Below, in pieces: positions 1 through 7,916 of a DNA stretch of 64,000 bases (positions within the stretch are counted from its first letter, which is position 1; every line of letters starts with the position of its first letter). The stretch lies in assembly GCF_004295685.1 (NCBI RefSeq), contig NZ_AP019368.1, forward strand, positions 423,501 to 487,500, read 5' to 3'. A program made the position numbers and the translations under genes. The DNA is from Fluviispira sanaruensis (GTDB lineage: Bacteria > Bdellovibrionota_B > Oligoflexia > Silvanigrellales > Silvanigrellaceae). The notes beneath the pieces were generated by a model. It was not told the origin of the DNA, made no database searches, and worked only from the letters and a program-made list of their open reading frames with translations.

Positions 1-301
1 GTGGTCTTGCATTGACTGCTTCAATGAATTTTTTTCTTATCGTTTCAATCTGACCTTGCCCATCTAAAATTTGAATACTCCAATTTAAATATTTAGTAGC
101 ACTTTTAAAACTTCTAAATATTGCAGATACTCCACCATTTCTTAAGTCAGAAGAAATAAAAATAATTTTTTTTGACATTTGTGCAGGAGGACCTGAAGTA
201 GGCCCTTCCCATTTAGCATAAATATTTTTATCTAAGAAAAATTGAGTGATGAAAAGTGTCACAATTAATGTGTAAATTAATTTGCTCAGATATTTTTGCA
301 T
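1..301 (-). CDS. Periplasmic substrate-binding protein, sugar-type (partial, runs off the left edge)
   Basis: This is the N-terminal 100 codons of a secreted protein; the rest lies left of the window. It starts at an ATG at 301 with a hydrophobic signal segment (LIYTLIVTLFITQFFL), then AKWEGPTSGPPAQMSKKIIF and ISSDLRNGGVSAIFRSF. It is clearly a paralog of the next gene upstream on the same strand (337-1398), which has AKWDGPTDGPSGQSAKNIIF and ISADFRNGGVSSVYRGF at the same place. By analogy it is a periplasmic binding protein of the LacI/ribose-binding fold. Only 35 bases separate the two genes, so they are probably co-transcribed. The ligand is unknown. Confidence 0.7.
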   Translation of the reverse strand, partial: MQKYLSKLIYTLIVTLFITQFFLDKNIYAKWEGPTSGPPAQMSKKIIFISSDLRNGGVSAIFRSFKSATKYLNWSIQILDGQGQIETIRKKFIEAVNARP

Positions 302-336
302 TTTATTTTCCAGATAAAGAGAATTAAATTGTGAAT

Positions 337-1398
337 TCATTTATTTTTCTTCTTATTTTGACCCCATATTTTTATGTATGCATCCTCATAGCCAGAACCA
401 GAATCTACATATGATTTTTTTAATCTTTCTAATAAATTTTTTGTCACTAATACAGGTTTATTTATAAAGCCACTTGGAGGTTTGCCTGCAAATGCTCTGT
501 TCAACTCATCAGCAAGTTGCCAGCCTTGGGAATTTAAGGGTTCAGCTACTGTTGCCAATTGATAGGCATAGCCTGAACGGATACGTGTGAGGGCTTTGAG
601 TGAACCATCTCCTGCAGAAACATTTCTAATATCTTTCCGTCCAGAATTGGCTAAAGCATAATTAATTTTATCGAAATAAGAGTCATTTATTGCTAATGTG
701 TGAGTCCAGCTTTTACCAAATTTTTCGTTTAAGCGGGGAACGACAGATAAAATATCTTCACTTGCATTTGTTAGTGGGATGTTTTCAACAGAAAGCACTT
801 TACATTTTTCACAGCTTTCTATGATTTTGCGCATGGCCTCAGTTTTTGTATTTGCAATTGGAAATCTATCGTCGTTAAGGAAAACAACTCCCGCCTTTTT
901 TTTTCCATCTTTAATAGCATATTCCGCAGCTATTTTTGCGACTTCTTTTGGGTCTGTTGTAATATTCGTAAAAACATCTTTATATGGGCCTGGTTTGTCA
1001 GTCACATGCCAGCCAATTAGAATTATTTTTAATTTTTTTGCTTGCTCAATTTCATCTCCGAGTTCTTCTGGGGGAAATCCACCAAGAACAATTGCATGTG
1101 GCCTTAATTTTAATGCATCAATAAATAATTTTTTCGTATTACTTTTTCCTCCATCTGCATTCACTATTTTTACATTCCACGATAATGCTTCGGCGGCGGC
1201 TTCAAAGCCGCGATAGACAGAAGAGACGCCACCATTCCTAAAATCTGCTGAGATAAAAATGATATTCTTGGCTGATTGTCCTGATGGTCCATCCGTCGGG
1301 CCATCCCATTTAGCGAATAAGTTTTGCTTAAGAAATAATTGAATAGAAAAGAGAAATAGAAAAATAAAAAAAGCAATTTTTGCTGATCTAATTTTCAT
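337..1398 (-). CDS. Periplasmic sugar-binding-like protein (Peripla_BP_4 / LacI-type fold)
   Basis: A 353-residue secreted protein. The ATG at 1398 is chosen because GGGAGG lies about 9 bases upstream; a longer reading from 1437 would add 13 residues without a better site. Residues 1-29 form a signal peptide (KIRSAKIAFFIFLFLFSIQLFL). The mature part starts KWDGPTDGPSG and has the alternating beta/alpha pattern of periplasmic binding proteins: IIFISADFRNGG, HAIVLGGFPPEE, KIILIGWH, KAGVVFLNDDR, THTLAINDSYFD and DIRNVSAGDGS. No permease or ATPase gene is next to it in the window, so it may serve as a sensor or chemoreceptor ligand carrier. The family call is firm at the fold level only; the ligand is not known. 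Confidence 0.75.
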   Translation of the reverse strand: MKIRSAKIAFFIFLFLFSIQLFLKQNLFAKWDGPTDGPSGQSAKNIIFISADFRNGGVSSVYRGFEAAAEALSWNVKIVNADGGKSNTKKLFIDALKLRPHAIVLGGFPPEELGDEIEQAKKLKIILIGWHVTDKPGPYKDVFTNITTDPKEVAKIAAEYAIKDGKKKAGVVFLNDDRFPIANTKTEAMRKIIESCEKCKVLSVENIPLTNASEDILSVVPRLNEKFGKSWTHTLAINDSYFDKINYALANSGRKDIRNVSAGDGSLKALTRIRSGYAYQLATVAEPLNSQGWQLADELNRAFAGKPPSGFINKPVLVTKNLLERLKKSYVDSGSGYEDAYIKIWGQNKKKNK

Positions 1399-1618
1399 AT
1401 CGGATGAGCCTCCCTGAGTAAACACTATAAAAGACATAAGTCCTCTTTTGTATTTATTTTATATATTTGAGGATATTCCATTCAATATGGTATTTCAAGT
1501 TTTGTAAAATTATGAACAAAAATATAAAAAATTTGCAACTAGTGAATTTTTTAATTATACGAAATTTAAAAAAATTTATAAAAATGGTTATCTATTTAAT
1601 AAAAAATTAAAAAATTGT

Positions 1619-1647
1619 TTGACTTACATATGTATATACAATATATA
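1619..1647 (+). promoter_or_regulatory. Sigma-70-like promoter of the small secreted protein gene
   Basis: TTGACT at 1619-1624, a 17-base spacer, and TATATA at 1642-1647. The site is about 60 bases upstream of the ATG at 1704. The same arrangement (TTGACT, 17 bases, TATAGA) occurs at 2496-2524 before the related gene at 2593. Confidence 0.5.
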
Positions 1648-1703
1648 TTAAATTACTTTCAAGTATTTTATTCTATTCTCAAATTATTTAAAGGAAAATT
1701 ATA

Positions 1704-2222
1704 ATGAACATAATAATTAATAATATTTTTAAACTATTTTTCCTTTCTCCTATTGTACTAAGTGCAACTGCATATTCCTCCGTAAGCGCCTATGTTTATT
1801 GCTACTCTCCTCAAGAGGACAGATGGGAATGGCTAACAGATAGTAATAGCAACTATGTTACAGCAGATGGCGTATGGAGAACAAAACAAATAGGGAAATA
1901 TATATTGCGATTTTTTCAAATATCTTCTCAGAACTCAGATGAAATCGAATCGTTTAGAAATCAATGTATTTCAAAATATGGAGAATCCTATAAATTTGTT
2001 CAACCTTCAACAGATAGAAGTTTTAATTTTCAGTGGAGACCATTTGCATTGAGTGAGCATCTTATTGTGAATGGGAGAATTGAAGTCAGAGATTTTAGGT
2101 TTTTAGGAGGTAGGACATTTAATCATTTTTGTAAAATTACATTGCCTTACTCTCCTGATCAGATCCGCTATTTATCTATACCAAATATCATTCAATTGAG
2201 TGATAATGAAGCTTGTAATTGA
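1704..2222 (+). CDS. Small secreted protein of unknown function (172 aa)
   Basis: The ATG at 1704 follows AAGGA. Residues 1-29 look like a signal peptide (LFFLSPIVLSATAYSSVSA), so the mature protein probably starts near AYVYCYSPQ. The mature part is rich in aromatic residues and has four cysteines that could form two disulfides. No known family was recognised. The start of the mature part (AYVYCYSPQEDRWEWL) resembles that of the shorter gene at 2593 (ENAYCFSPLENKYILL), and both genes have near-identical promoters, so they look like duplicates. It converges on a relic of the glycosidase 3' end just downstream. Confidence 0.65.
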   Translation: MNIIINNIFKLFFLSPIVLSATAYSSVSAYVYCYSPQEDRWEWLTDSNSNYVTADGVWRTKQIGKYILRFFQISSQNSDEIESFRNQCISKYGESYKFVQPSTDRSFNFQWRPFALSEHLIVNGRIEVRDFRFLGGRTFNHFCKITLPYSPDQIRYLSIPNIIQLSDNEACN

Positions 2223-2226
2223 GTGC

Positions 2227-2280
2227 TTAAAATTTCGCTTCAATATTTCCGCCATAACCTCCTCTGAAAATGATTTAAAA
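2227..2280 (-). pseudogene. Relic of a second copy of the GH31-CBM20 gene's 3' end
   Basis: Read on the minus strand, this short stretch encodes RGGYGGNIEAKF and a stop. The intact glycosidase at 2964-5861 ends with RGGYGGNVEGRF and a stop, and the surrounding DNA also matches at most positions. Upstream (higher coordinates) the similarity fades within about 20 bases. It is best explained as the remaining tail of a duplicated glycosidase gene, or of a duplicated block that also carried the small secreted protein gene. Confidence 0.6.
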
Positions 2281-2495
2281 GCTTTAACAGTGGTTAATTT
2301 TCCTTATTCAGAAATTTTACTTTAGTTTAAGATATATTCTAATAGATATCAAATAATACTTTATATAAATATGTGAGAAATTAATTAGAAATAATAATAA
2401 ACTATTTTATTATTATTTTTTTAATTTAAGTATTTATTTAAATTTTAAATCTTTATTGTTTTGGCTATCTATTAAATAAATTTTTATAAAATTAT

Positions 2496-2524
2496 TTGAC
2501 TAATATGTTTTTATTCAATATAGA
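2496..2524 (+). promoter_or_regulatory. Sigma-70-like promoter of the second small secreted protein gene
   Basis: TTGACT at 2496-2501, a 17-base spacer, and TATAGA at 2519-2524, followed by TT. It matches the promoter at 1619-1647 in hexamers and spacing, which supports a shared origin of the two genes. The stretch 2281-2495 between the relic and this promoter is AT-rich and shows nothing else. Confidence 0.45.
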
Positions 2525-2592
2525 TTGTATCGCTGATCAGCATTTTATAATTATTTAAATTGGTTTTTAAAATTAAATGAGGGAAATTTATA

Positions 2593-2838
2593 ATGAAAAT
2601 AATTACTAAATATGTACTTAAATTTATTCTTCTTACTTCTTTTTCACTTGAAAATGCAAATGCATATTCAAGTGAAAAAGAAAATGCATATTGCTTTTCA
2701 CCATTAGAAAACAAATATATTTTGCTGAAAAACAAAAAAATTAATTTATTGCCGACTCTTCGTGAAGAGAAAATAAATATAGATGGTAATAATTTATTTC
2801 GCTATCTTGAAACTTTATCGAAAAGTAAAGTAAAATAA
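2593..2838 (+). CDS. Short secreted protein, shortened paralog of the 1704 gene (81 aa)
   Basis: The ATG at 2593 follows GAGGG. A signal peptide (KFILLTSFSLENANA) precedes a short mature part, YSSEKENAYCFSPLENKYIL and onward. It is about half the length of its relative at 1704-2222 and lacks the C-terminal half with the later cysteines. It may be a truncated, decaying copy; the good ribosome site and promoter mean it could still be expressed. Function unknown. Confidence 0.5.
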   Translation: MKIITKYVLKFILLTSFSLENANAYSSEKENAYCFSPLENKYILLKNKKINLLPTLREEKINIDGNNLFRYLETLSKSKVK

Positions 2839-2963
2839 TTTGCCTTTGAAAAGTTGCTAATTATGCAGCATCCAATAATTTGATTCTGTTTATATCATAA
2901 AATAGTTTTGACTATCTCTGGAAAGTATTTCGCTTGAGTGAGAAGGAAATTCAAGTTCTGTTC

Positions 2964-5861
2964 TTAAAATCTCCCTTCAACATTTCCGCCATAACCTCCA
3001 CGGGTGGTTTTAAAAATATTGTTTTGTCCTGCTTGCCATTGAACAACTTCACCGGTGCTTTCTTTCTTTTTCAGACATTTCCACTCAATATCTTTGTGTT
3101 GAGTGGAAATTTTTGCAATATAATTTGTCCATGTTGGGTATTCCACTGGAAAGAGTTTATGGGCTTGAGCTGTGTTCCAATTTCCTAATTCTGGAATATT
3201 TCCTACTATGTAAATAGATTCACCAAAAACGGTTTTTGCATTTAAACAGGAAAAATTATACTGCACACTGTCGGCCAGATTCTGTTGTAATGAAAATTCA
3301 TAAATATATTTTTTACTAATATCCAAAGAACTTGTTTTTACTCGCGCCGTATTTTTAAATGTAACTTCCCAACAATTTTCTTGTAAATTATTATTGCATT
3401 TTTCTAATAAATTACCATTTAAATTCACAAAAGCGACGCTTTCATTCGGAATTGCTATTTCAATTTGCTGCTTTCTTGTCAAAGGCATTCCATTATATTT
3501 TCCTTGGGTAGGAGAAATTTCTACTTTTGCAATATTGTATGATTTGAATTGTGAAATATGTGTTTGAGCATAATTTTTTGCCAAATATTCCCTACTCCCT
3601 CCATCATCTTCGTATAGAACAAAGCTGCTCTCTTTTTCACTTGGTACAACTTTAATGATAAGATCATTTATTTTAGATCCATCCAAACGCAAGCCTTGCA
3701 TATCCATCGTTTTTTCATCAACATATGTCTGTGGAATTATAGCGCCCTCTCTGACAAAAAGTGGAATTTTATATTTTCCATCTAAATAAGTTGGAAAATC
3801 AATAAATACTTTTCCAGTTTTAGTTACTTCATCTAGGGTATGAAAGTTAAGCCATCTTCCTTCGGGCAAATAAATATCTCTGCGAATAGGATCTTCATAC
3901 TGGAATACGGCACTGGCAAGTAAGAATTTTCCGATCATTTTCTCACTGCTTATCTTTCGAACATTTTTATCATGTTGATAAAAAGTTATAAGTGGAGGAG
4001 TTACTGCTTCACCAAATAAATGAGCGCGATAAAATAGAGAGTAGTAATATGGTGCTAGAGCATAGCGTTGCAAAAGATTTTCTCTATTTGAAGTTATATC
4101 ACCGATGAGAGAGGGAGATGTCTCTGAATTATTAGTTTCACCAACGACAGTATGGGGACGCACCGGAAAGTCGAAGGCAGTGGCATTGGCAAACCACATT
4201 GTGTAAAGTCGACCAATATCTTTCCCATCAAATACGTTGCGATGAAATCCACCTGTATCAGCGGAATAAAAATCAATACCACTTAAAGAAACATTCATCT
4301 GTGTATTGATATGCGCTTTGAGTCCACCTAAATTGGAGCCAATATCTCCGGACCACATTCCAGCACCATAGCGTTGCATACCTGGAGATCCTGCCCGACT
4401 CATATAATAGGGGCGATAGGAAAATTCTAATTGGTTTTTGTTTAATTCATAGCCTTTATCTAAACTTTCAATCCATTTTAGGGCATACAAATTAGCAATA
4501 TCTGCGTGTCTGTTTTTAAGAACACCATTGATTTTTATTCCAGCATAATATGCATTTGGATCATACATTTCTGGCTCATTTAAATCTAACCAAAAATTGG
4601 TAATCCCTAATTTCACAAGGGGAACCTGCTTTTTTTGATACCAATAAGCCGATGCATCCTCATTGCTCCAATCAAGCATCCCCCCGCTCCCCCACCAATA
4701 GTTTTTAAAATAACTTGGGGCGCAGCCTTGAGCATATTTTCTCACAAGGTAACAACGGGAAACGAGGTCAGTAAAATCATTTATATTTGAATTTGGTATT
4801 AGTGCTGACTCAGAAATATAGGGCTCTTGAATAGGAATAAATTCTATGCCTTTTTTCTTATAATTTTTTATATTTTCTTTTGGATTTGGAAAGTTATTTT
4901 CATCAAATATTAAACTTCCCATTCCTTTTGTTCCACCAAACCAATAAAGATCAAGAGCAAAGCCATCAACAGGAAAATGATTCATTCTTAAACTTGTTAA
5001 TTTATTGTCTATTTCATTCCAATTTTTGAAGCCATATTCACTGACCCAGAGACCAAGAAGTTTTTTTGGAGGAACTGTGGGATTGCCAACAAGTGAGATA
5101 TATTTTGCTCTAAGATCTTCTATATTTTCGCCTGCAATTACGAAGTAGCGAATTTGTTTTTCCCAAAGATTCACATTCCAGTAATCTGTACGGGTAAAGT
5201 CCCAAGCCATTTTATATGTACTATCAATAAAAAGAGCATAGTTTTGTTTTTCATTACCAAGAGCATATAAAATTGGAAATTGTACTTTTGAGTTAGCTCC
5301 ACCTGCGAATCCGACAAATGCATTGCCAAACTCACCGGGCTCCCATTTTCGACCTATCCAGTCTCCATCTGCAAAATTGGGATCATAAAAATATTGTCCC
5401 AAACCATAAGCATTTTTATTTTGATTAGAAATAATTTTAAGTGAATTATTATCTTTCTCGTTAAATGTGGGACAGAGTGTAGTTAAATCATAGCCAAGTT
5501 TTTTATTGAAAAATGATATGCATAATGATTCCTTGTCTACATTGATCGAGAGACTTTTTGTTTCAATTTTATTTTCTGATTTTTGGAATTCTGTTGCTCC
5601 ATTATAGGGAAGATTTTTTGAAATCATAGGTGAACTATAAATGGGCTGGGGAGTATTTGGCAGAGTTCCTTGGGCCGTTTCAATATGAATAATATCATCA
5701 GATAGAGCTTCCAATAATATGTATTTATCATTTGCTGAAATGTGGGTTTTTGGAATTAAGTAATTGGGATTTTGATTTGCATAAATTCCTATCTTTCCCA
5801 AAAGAGAGAATGAAGAAATGAAACAGACTTTAATTATAAATGAATTGTTAACTCTTGTCAT
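2964..5861 (-). CDS. Secreted glycoside hydrolase family 31 enzyme with C-terminal CBM20 starch-binding module
   Basis: A 965-residue exported enzyme that probably cleaves or transfers alpha-glucosyl units of starch- or glycogen-like glucans. Residues 1-28 form a signal peptide. The N-terminal beta-sandwich is followed by the GH31 barrel; WLDLNEPE places the nucleophile at about Asp426, and MWSGDIGSN places the likely acid/base at about Asp506. The proximal C-terminal sandwich contains LFVREGAIIP. The last ~95 residues form a CBM20 module (IYIVGNIPELGNWN, PTWTNYIA, IEWKCLKKK, VVQWQAGQNN). The ATG follows AAAGGTAAAA. GH31 and CBM20 assignments come from family motifs; exact linkage specificity is not predictable here. 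It is convergent with the small secreted protein gene at 2593. Confidence 0.92.
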   Translation of the reverse strand: MTRVNNSFIIKVCFISSFSLLGKIGIYANQNPNYLIPKTHISANDKYILLEALSDDIIHIETAQGTLPNTPQPIYSSPMISKNLPYNGATEFQKSENKIETKSLSINVDKESLCISFFNKKLGYDLTTLCPTFNEKDNNSLKIISNQNKNAYGLGQYFYDPNFADGDWIGRKWEPGEFGNAFVGFAGGANSKVQFPILYALGNEKQNYALFIDSTYKMAWDFTRTDYWNVNLWEKQIRYFVIAGENIEDLRAKYISLVGNPTVPPKKLLGLWVSEYGFKNWNEIDNKLTSLRMNHFPVDGFALDLYWFGGTKGMGSLIFDENNFPNPKENIKNYKKKGIEFIPIQEPYISESALIPNSNINDFTDLVSRCYLVRKYAQGCAPSYFKNYWWGSGGMLDWSNEDASAYWYQKKQVPLVKLGITNFWLDLNEPEMYDPNAYYAGIKINGVLKNRHADIANLYALKWIESLDKGYELNKNQLEFSYRPYYMSRAGSPGMQRYGAGMWSGDIGSNLGGLKAHINTQMNVSLSGIDFYSADTGGFHRNVFDGKDIGRLYTMWFANATAFDFPVRPHTVVGETNNSETSPSLIGDITSNRENLLQRYALAPYYYSLFYRAHLFGEAVTPPLITFYQHDKNVRKISSEKMIGKFLLASAVFQYEDPIRRDIYLPEGRWLNFHTLDEVTKTGKVFIDFPTYLDGKYKIPLFVREGAIIPQTYVDEKTMDMQGLRLDGSKINDLIIKVVPSEKESSFVLYEDDGGSREYLAKNYAQTHISQFKSYNIAKVEISPTQGKYNGMPLTRKQQIEIAIPNESVAFVNLNGNLLEKCNNNLQENCWEVTFKNTARVKTSSLDISKKYIYEFSLQQNLADSVQYNFSCLNAKTVFGESIYIVGNIPELGNWNTAQAHKLFPVEYPTWTNYIAKISTQHKDIEWKCLKKKESTGEVVQWQAGQNNIFKTTRGGYGGNVEGRF

Positions 5862-6279
5862 TTTTACCTTTCTATCATAATAAAATTATTAAAAATAATT
5901 TCGAAAAACATCAATAATTAATAGCGCAAAAATGAAAAGCTGTAAATTTTAAAATTAAAAAAGATATAAAATTGTTTAAATGCTCTTGGATAAAATTTTG
6001 CATAATTTCCTTCTAAGTCTTTTTCGCATAATTTACAAATTATCGAAAAATATGGAACAAAAAATATTTTAATAGATGATATTTAAATAATAAACTCAGA
6101 AGAAATAATATTGATTTTTATATCATCTATTTCATAAATTTTAACAAAAATAAAGTGGCCAAACGGAATTTCCGCAGTCAAATAGTCATGATAACTGATT
6201 CAATGTTCCCTCTGTATTGGCTTGGAGTGGCTGCAAAGCGAAGTTATGTCGTATCAATATTAAATAATGAAATTTCCGC
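5862..6279. other. Non-coding gap with a less AT-rich island near 6155-6245
   Basis: Mostly AT-rich sequence with no credible gene. Around 6155-6245 the composition rises in GC and includes GTGGCCAAACGGAATTTCCG, with the palindrome CGGAATTTCCG; a similar GAAATTTCCG recurs near 6269. This resembles the repeat-rich ends of some insertion sequences, but no transposase remnant could be read, so it is only noted. Confidence 0.3.
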
Positions 6280-6516
6280 TTAAAATAAAAACAAAGCACT
6301 GCAAATAGTATATATTTTCTGACTTAAACTCAAAATAAATATTGAAATTATAGTTAAAAATATTCCTAAGAAAATAGAGTTGTGTATACCGATTATTTTT
6401 TTTAAATTCTTTATTATCACAAAACTATTGAGGAGTATGCAAGCACCAATAGATGCTTCAAGTAAAGCAACATAATAAGCTTGTAACAAGGTGTCCTTTA
6501 TGATTTGTATAGGCAA
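6280..6516 (-). CDS. Possible small hydrophobic membrane protein (78 aa)
   Basis: An open frame with two hydrophobic segments (LLEASIGACILLNSFVII and NSIFLGIFLTIISIFILSL) separated by a short basic stretch. It would begin with TTG at 6516 or with another TTG a few codons in, which follows AAGGACACC. It sits downstream of a decayed ABC transporter gene. No family was recognised, and its surroundings are degenerate, so it may not be functional. Confidence 0.3.
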   Translation of the reverse strand: MPIQIIKDTLLQAYYVALLEASIGACILLNSFVIIKNLKKIIGIHNSIFLGIFLTIISIFILSLSQKIYTICSALFLF

Positions 6517-6690
6517 ACAAATACCAAGAAAAATAAAGGAGATAAATTCTTAAGAATAGTGTAAAGAAAAAGTCTATGCCAAAATTGAAGTTTTTTTAAA
6601 AAAATACTTTTTAGCTTAACTTGTTACAATTTTTGTATATTTCTGGAGATTGTATGTAAAAATAAGTTTTATAAATTTAATAGCAAAATT

Positions 6691-7652
6691 TTATTTATTG
6701 TTATTGCTAAATTCAAAAGTCAAGTTAGCCATCATAACCTGAATTGTGATGCGTTGAGAGACTCCTTGCCAACTTAAAATGGAATTGAAAAAGGCAATGA
6801 GATTTTAAATGATTTGTATTTGTCGTAGAAATGTAAAGATAAGAGCCGTGATGGCAGAAATATTTGAACTGTTTTCAACAAGAAAAATTCGGTTACCGAC
6901 CGATATTACAATTAAGGCAATTGTCTCTGTCACTCCACTCACTGTCATGCGGGTTATGTCATAAGTAATGGCAGAGCGAGTTGTAAGATTAAGCATGTTT
7001 GTGAATTTTCGCTCCCAGAAATTAATATTATAGCGATTGCCGATAAAGATATTTTCCCATGCACTGAGCATAAGTTGGGTAAGATTTTTCTTTGCGTGCA
7101 TGAGTTTGATAAATGTTTTGTTAATTTTTTCTTTAAAAAAGAATGAGAAAATAATAATACAATGCTTGCCAGGAAATAGCAATAAAGAATTCTCAAAACT
7201 AAAGCAACGGCAATAATAATATTAAAAAAAGAAAACAACAGAATGGAATAGAGTTCATAAAGTAACTGATTCGCAGAATCAATAATATGATTACCTTCAT
7301 TTGTCAACCAAGACTCGTGTTTGGCTTTGTCTCGGGGTTGTGCCCAAGTTGTCTTTCCGTAATTTATTTTTTTAAAATTTTGAATATATAGCGCAAGCGA
7401 TTGTAAATGCCATTTTTGCAAATAAATAAGTGAAAGTGTGCTTGGAAAATAAATGACTATAAAACTGATGACAAATACGCAAATATTGATAATTGCTTCC
7501 TGCGGATTGCTTGAAGTTGCGTAGCGCATGCCTTTAGTAATAAACAAAGTCGACGCAGCTACTGTGAGCTGATGAATAGATGCCCAAAATAGGCAATAAA
7601 AACCATCCTTATTGCAAAGGTACGACATTGATTCAAGCATATAAATACTCAC
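6691..7652 (-). pseudogene. Decayed ABC transporter membrane domain
   Basis: The residues look like an ABC-type transmembrane domain. They are spread over two frames: 7652 to about 7140 (TTWAQPRDKAKHESWL, NHIIDSANQLLYELYSILL), then the next frame (HAKKNLTQLMLSAWENIF, IGNRYNINFWERKF). The shift lies in an A-rich run near 7120-7145. That second frame reaches FLRQIQII and a TAA at about 6806, then continues in the same frame with NLIAFFNSILSWQGVSQRIT to a stop at 6691, so the TAA looks like a CAA-to-TAA nonsense change. No ATP-binding domain follows and the 5' end has no good start. Three independent lesions make a pseudogene likely. The identity as an ABC domain rests on general pattern, not a specific hit. 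Confidence 0.6.
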
Positions 7653-7916
7653 TTTAATAATGAAGTTGTTAAAATTATTAAGTTGTTATTTAATGGCTTG
7701 ATCAGAACGGTATAAACAGAATCTTCATTGCTTTAAGAAAGTTTAATTGATATTTTTTATATGATCTTTTTAATTTTAGCAATTTTAGAACAAATAAAAA
7801 GGCAAAAGAATGTTTAAAGCAATTTTATCTTTTATAACTTCGCTCATGATAAGAATCAAATAAAAATAATTTCTACAAATTAAATCTTTAATCACTTTTT
7901 CAAAATCTGCACATCT

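Noticed and set aside
779..1216. A plus-strand open frame opposite the binding-protein gene
   Set aside because: It is an antisense shadow of a gene with clear signal peptide and fold.
6155..6270. GTGGCCAAACGGAATTTCCG and related short repeats as an insertion-sequence end
   Set aside because: No transposase remnant, no partner inverted end and no target duplication could be found; kept only as a note in the gap entry.
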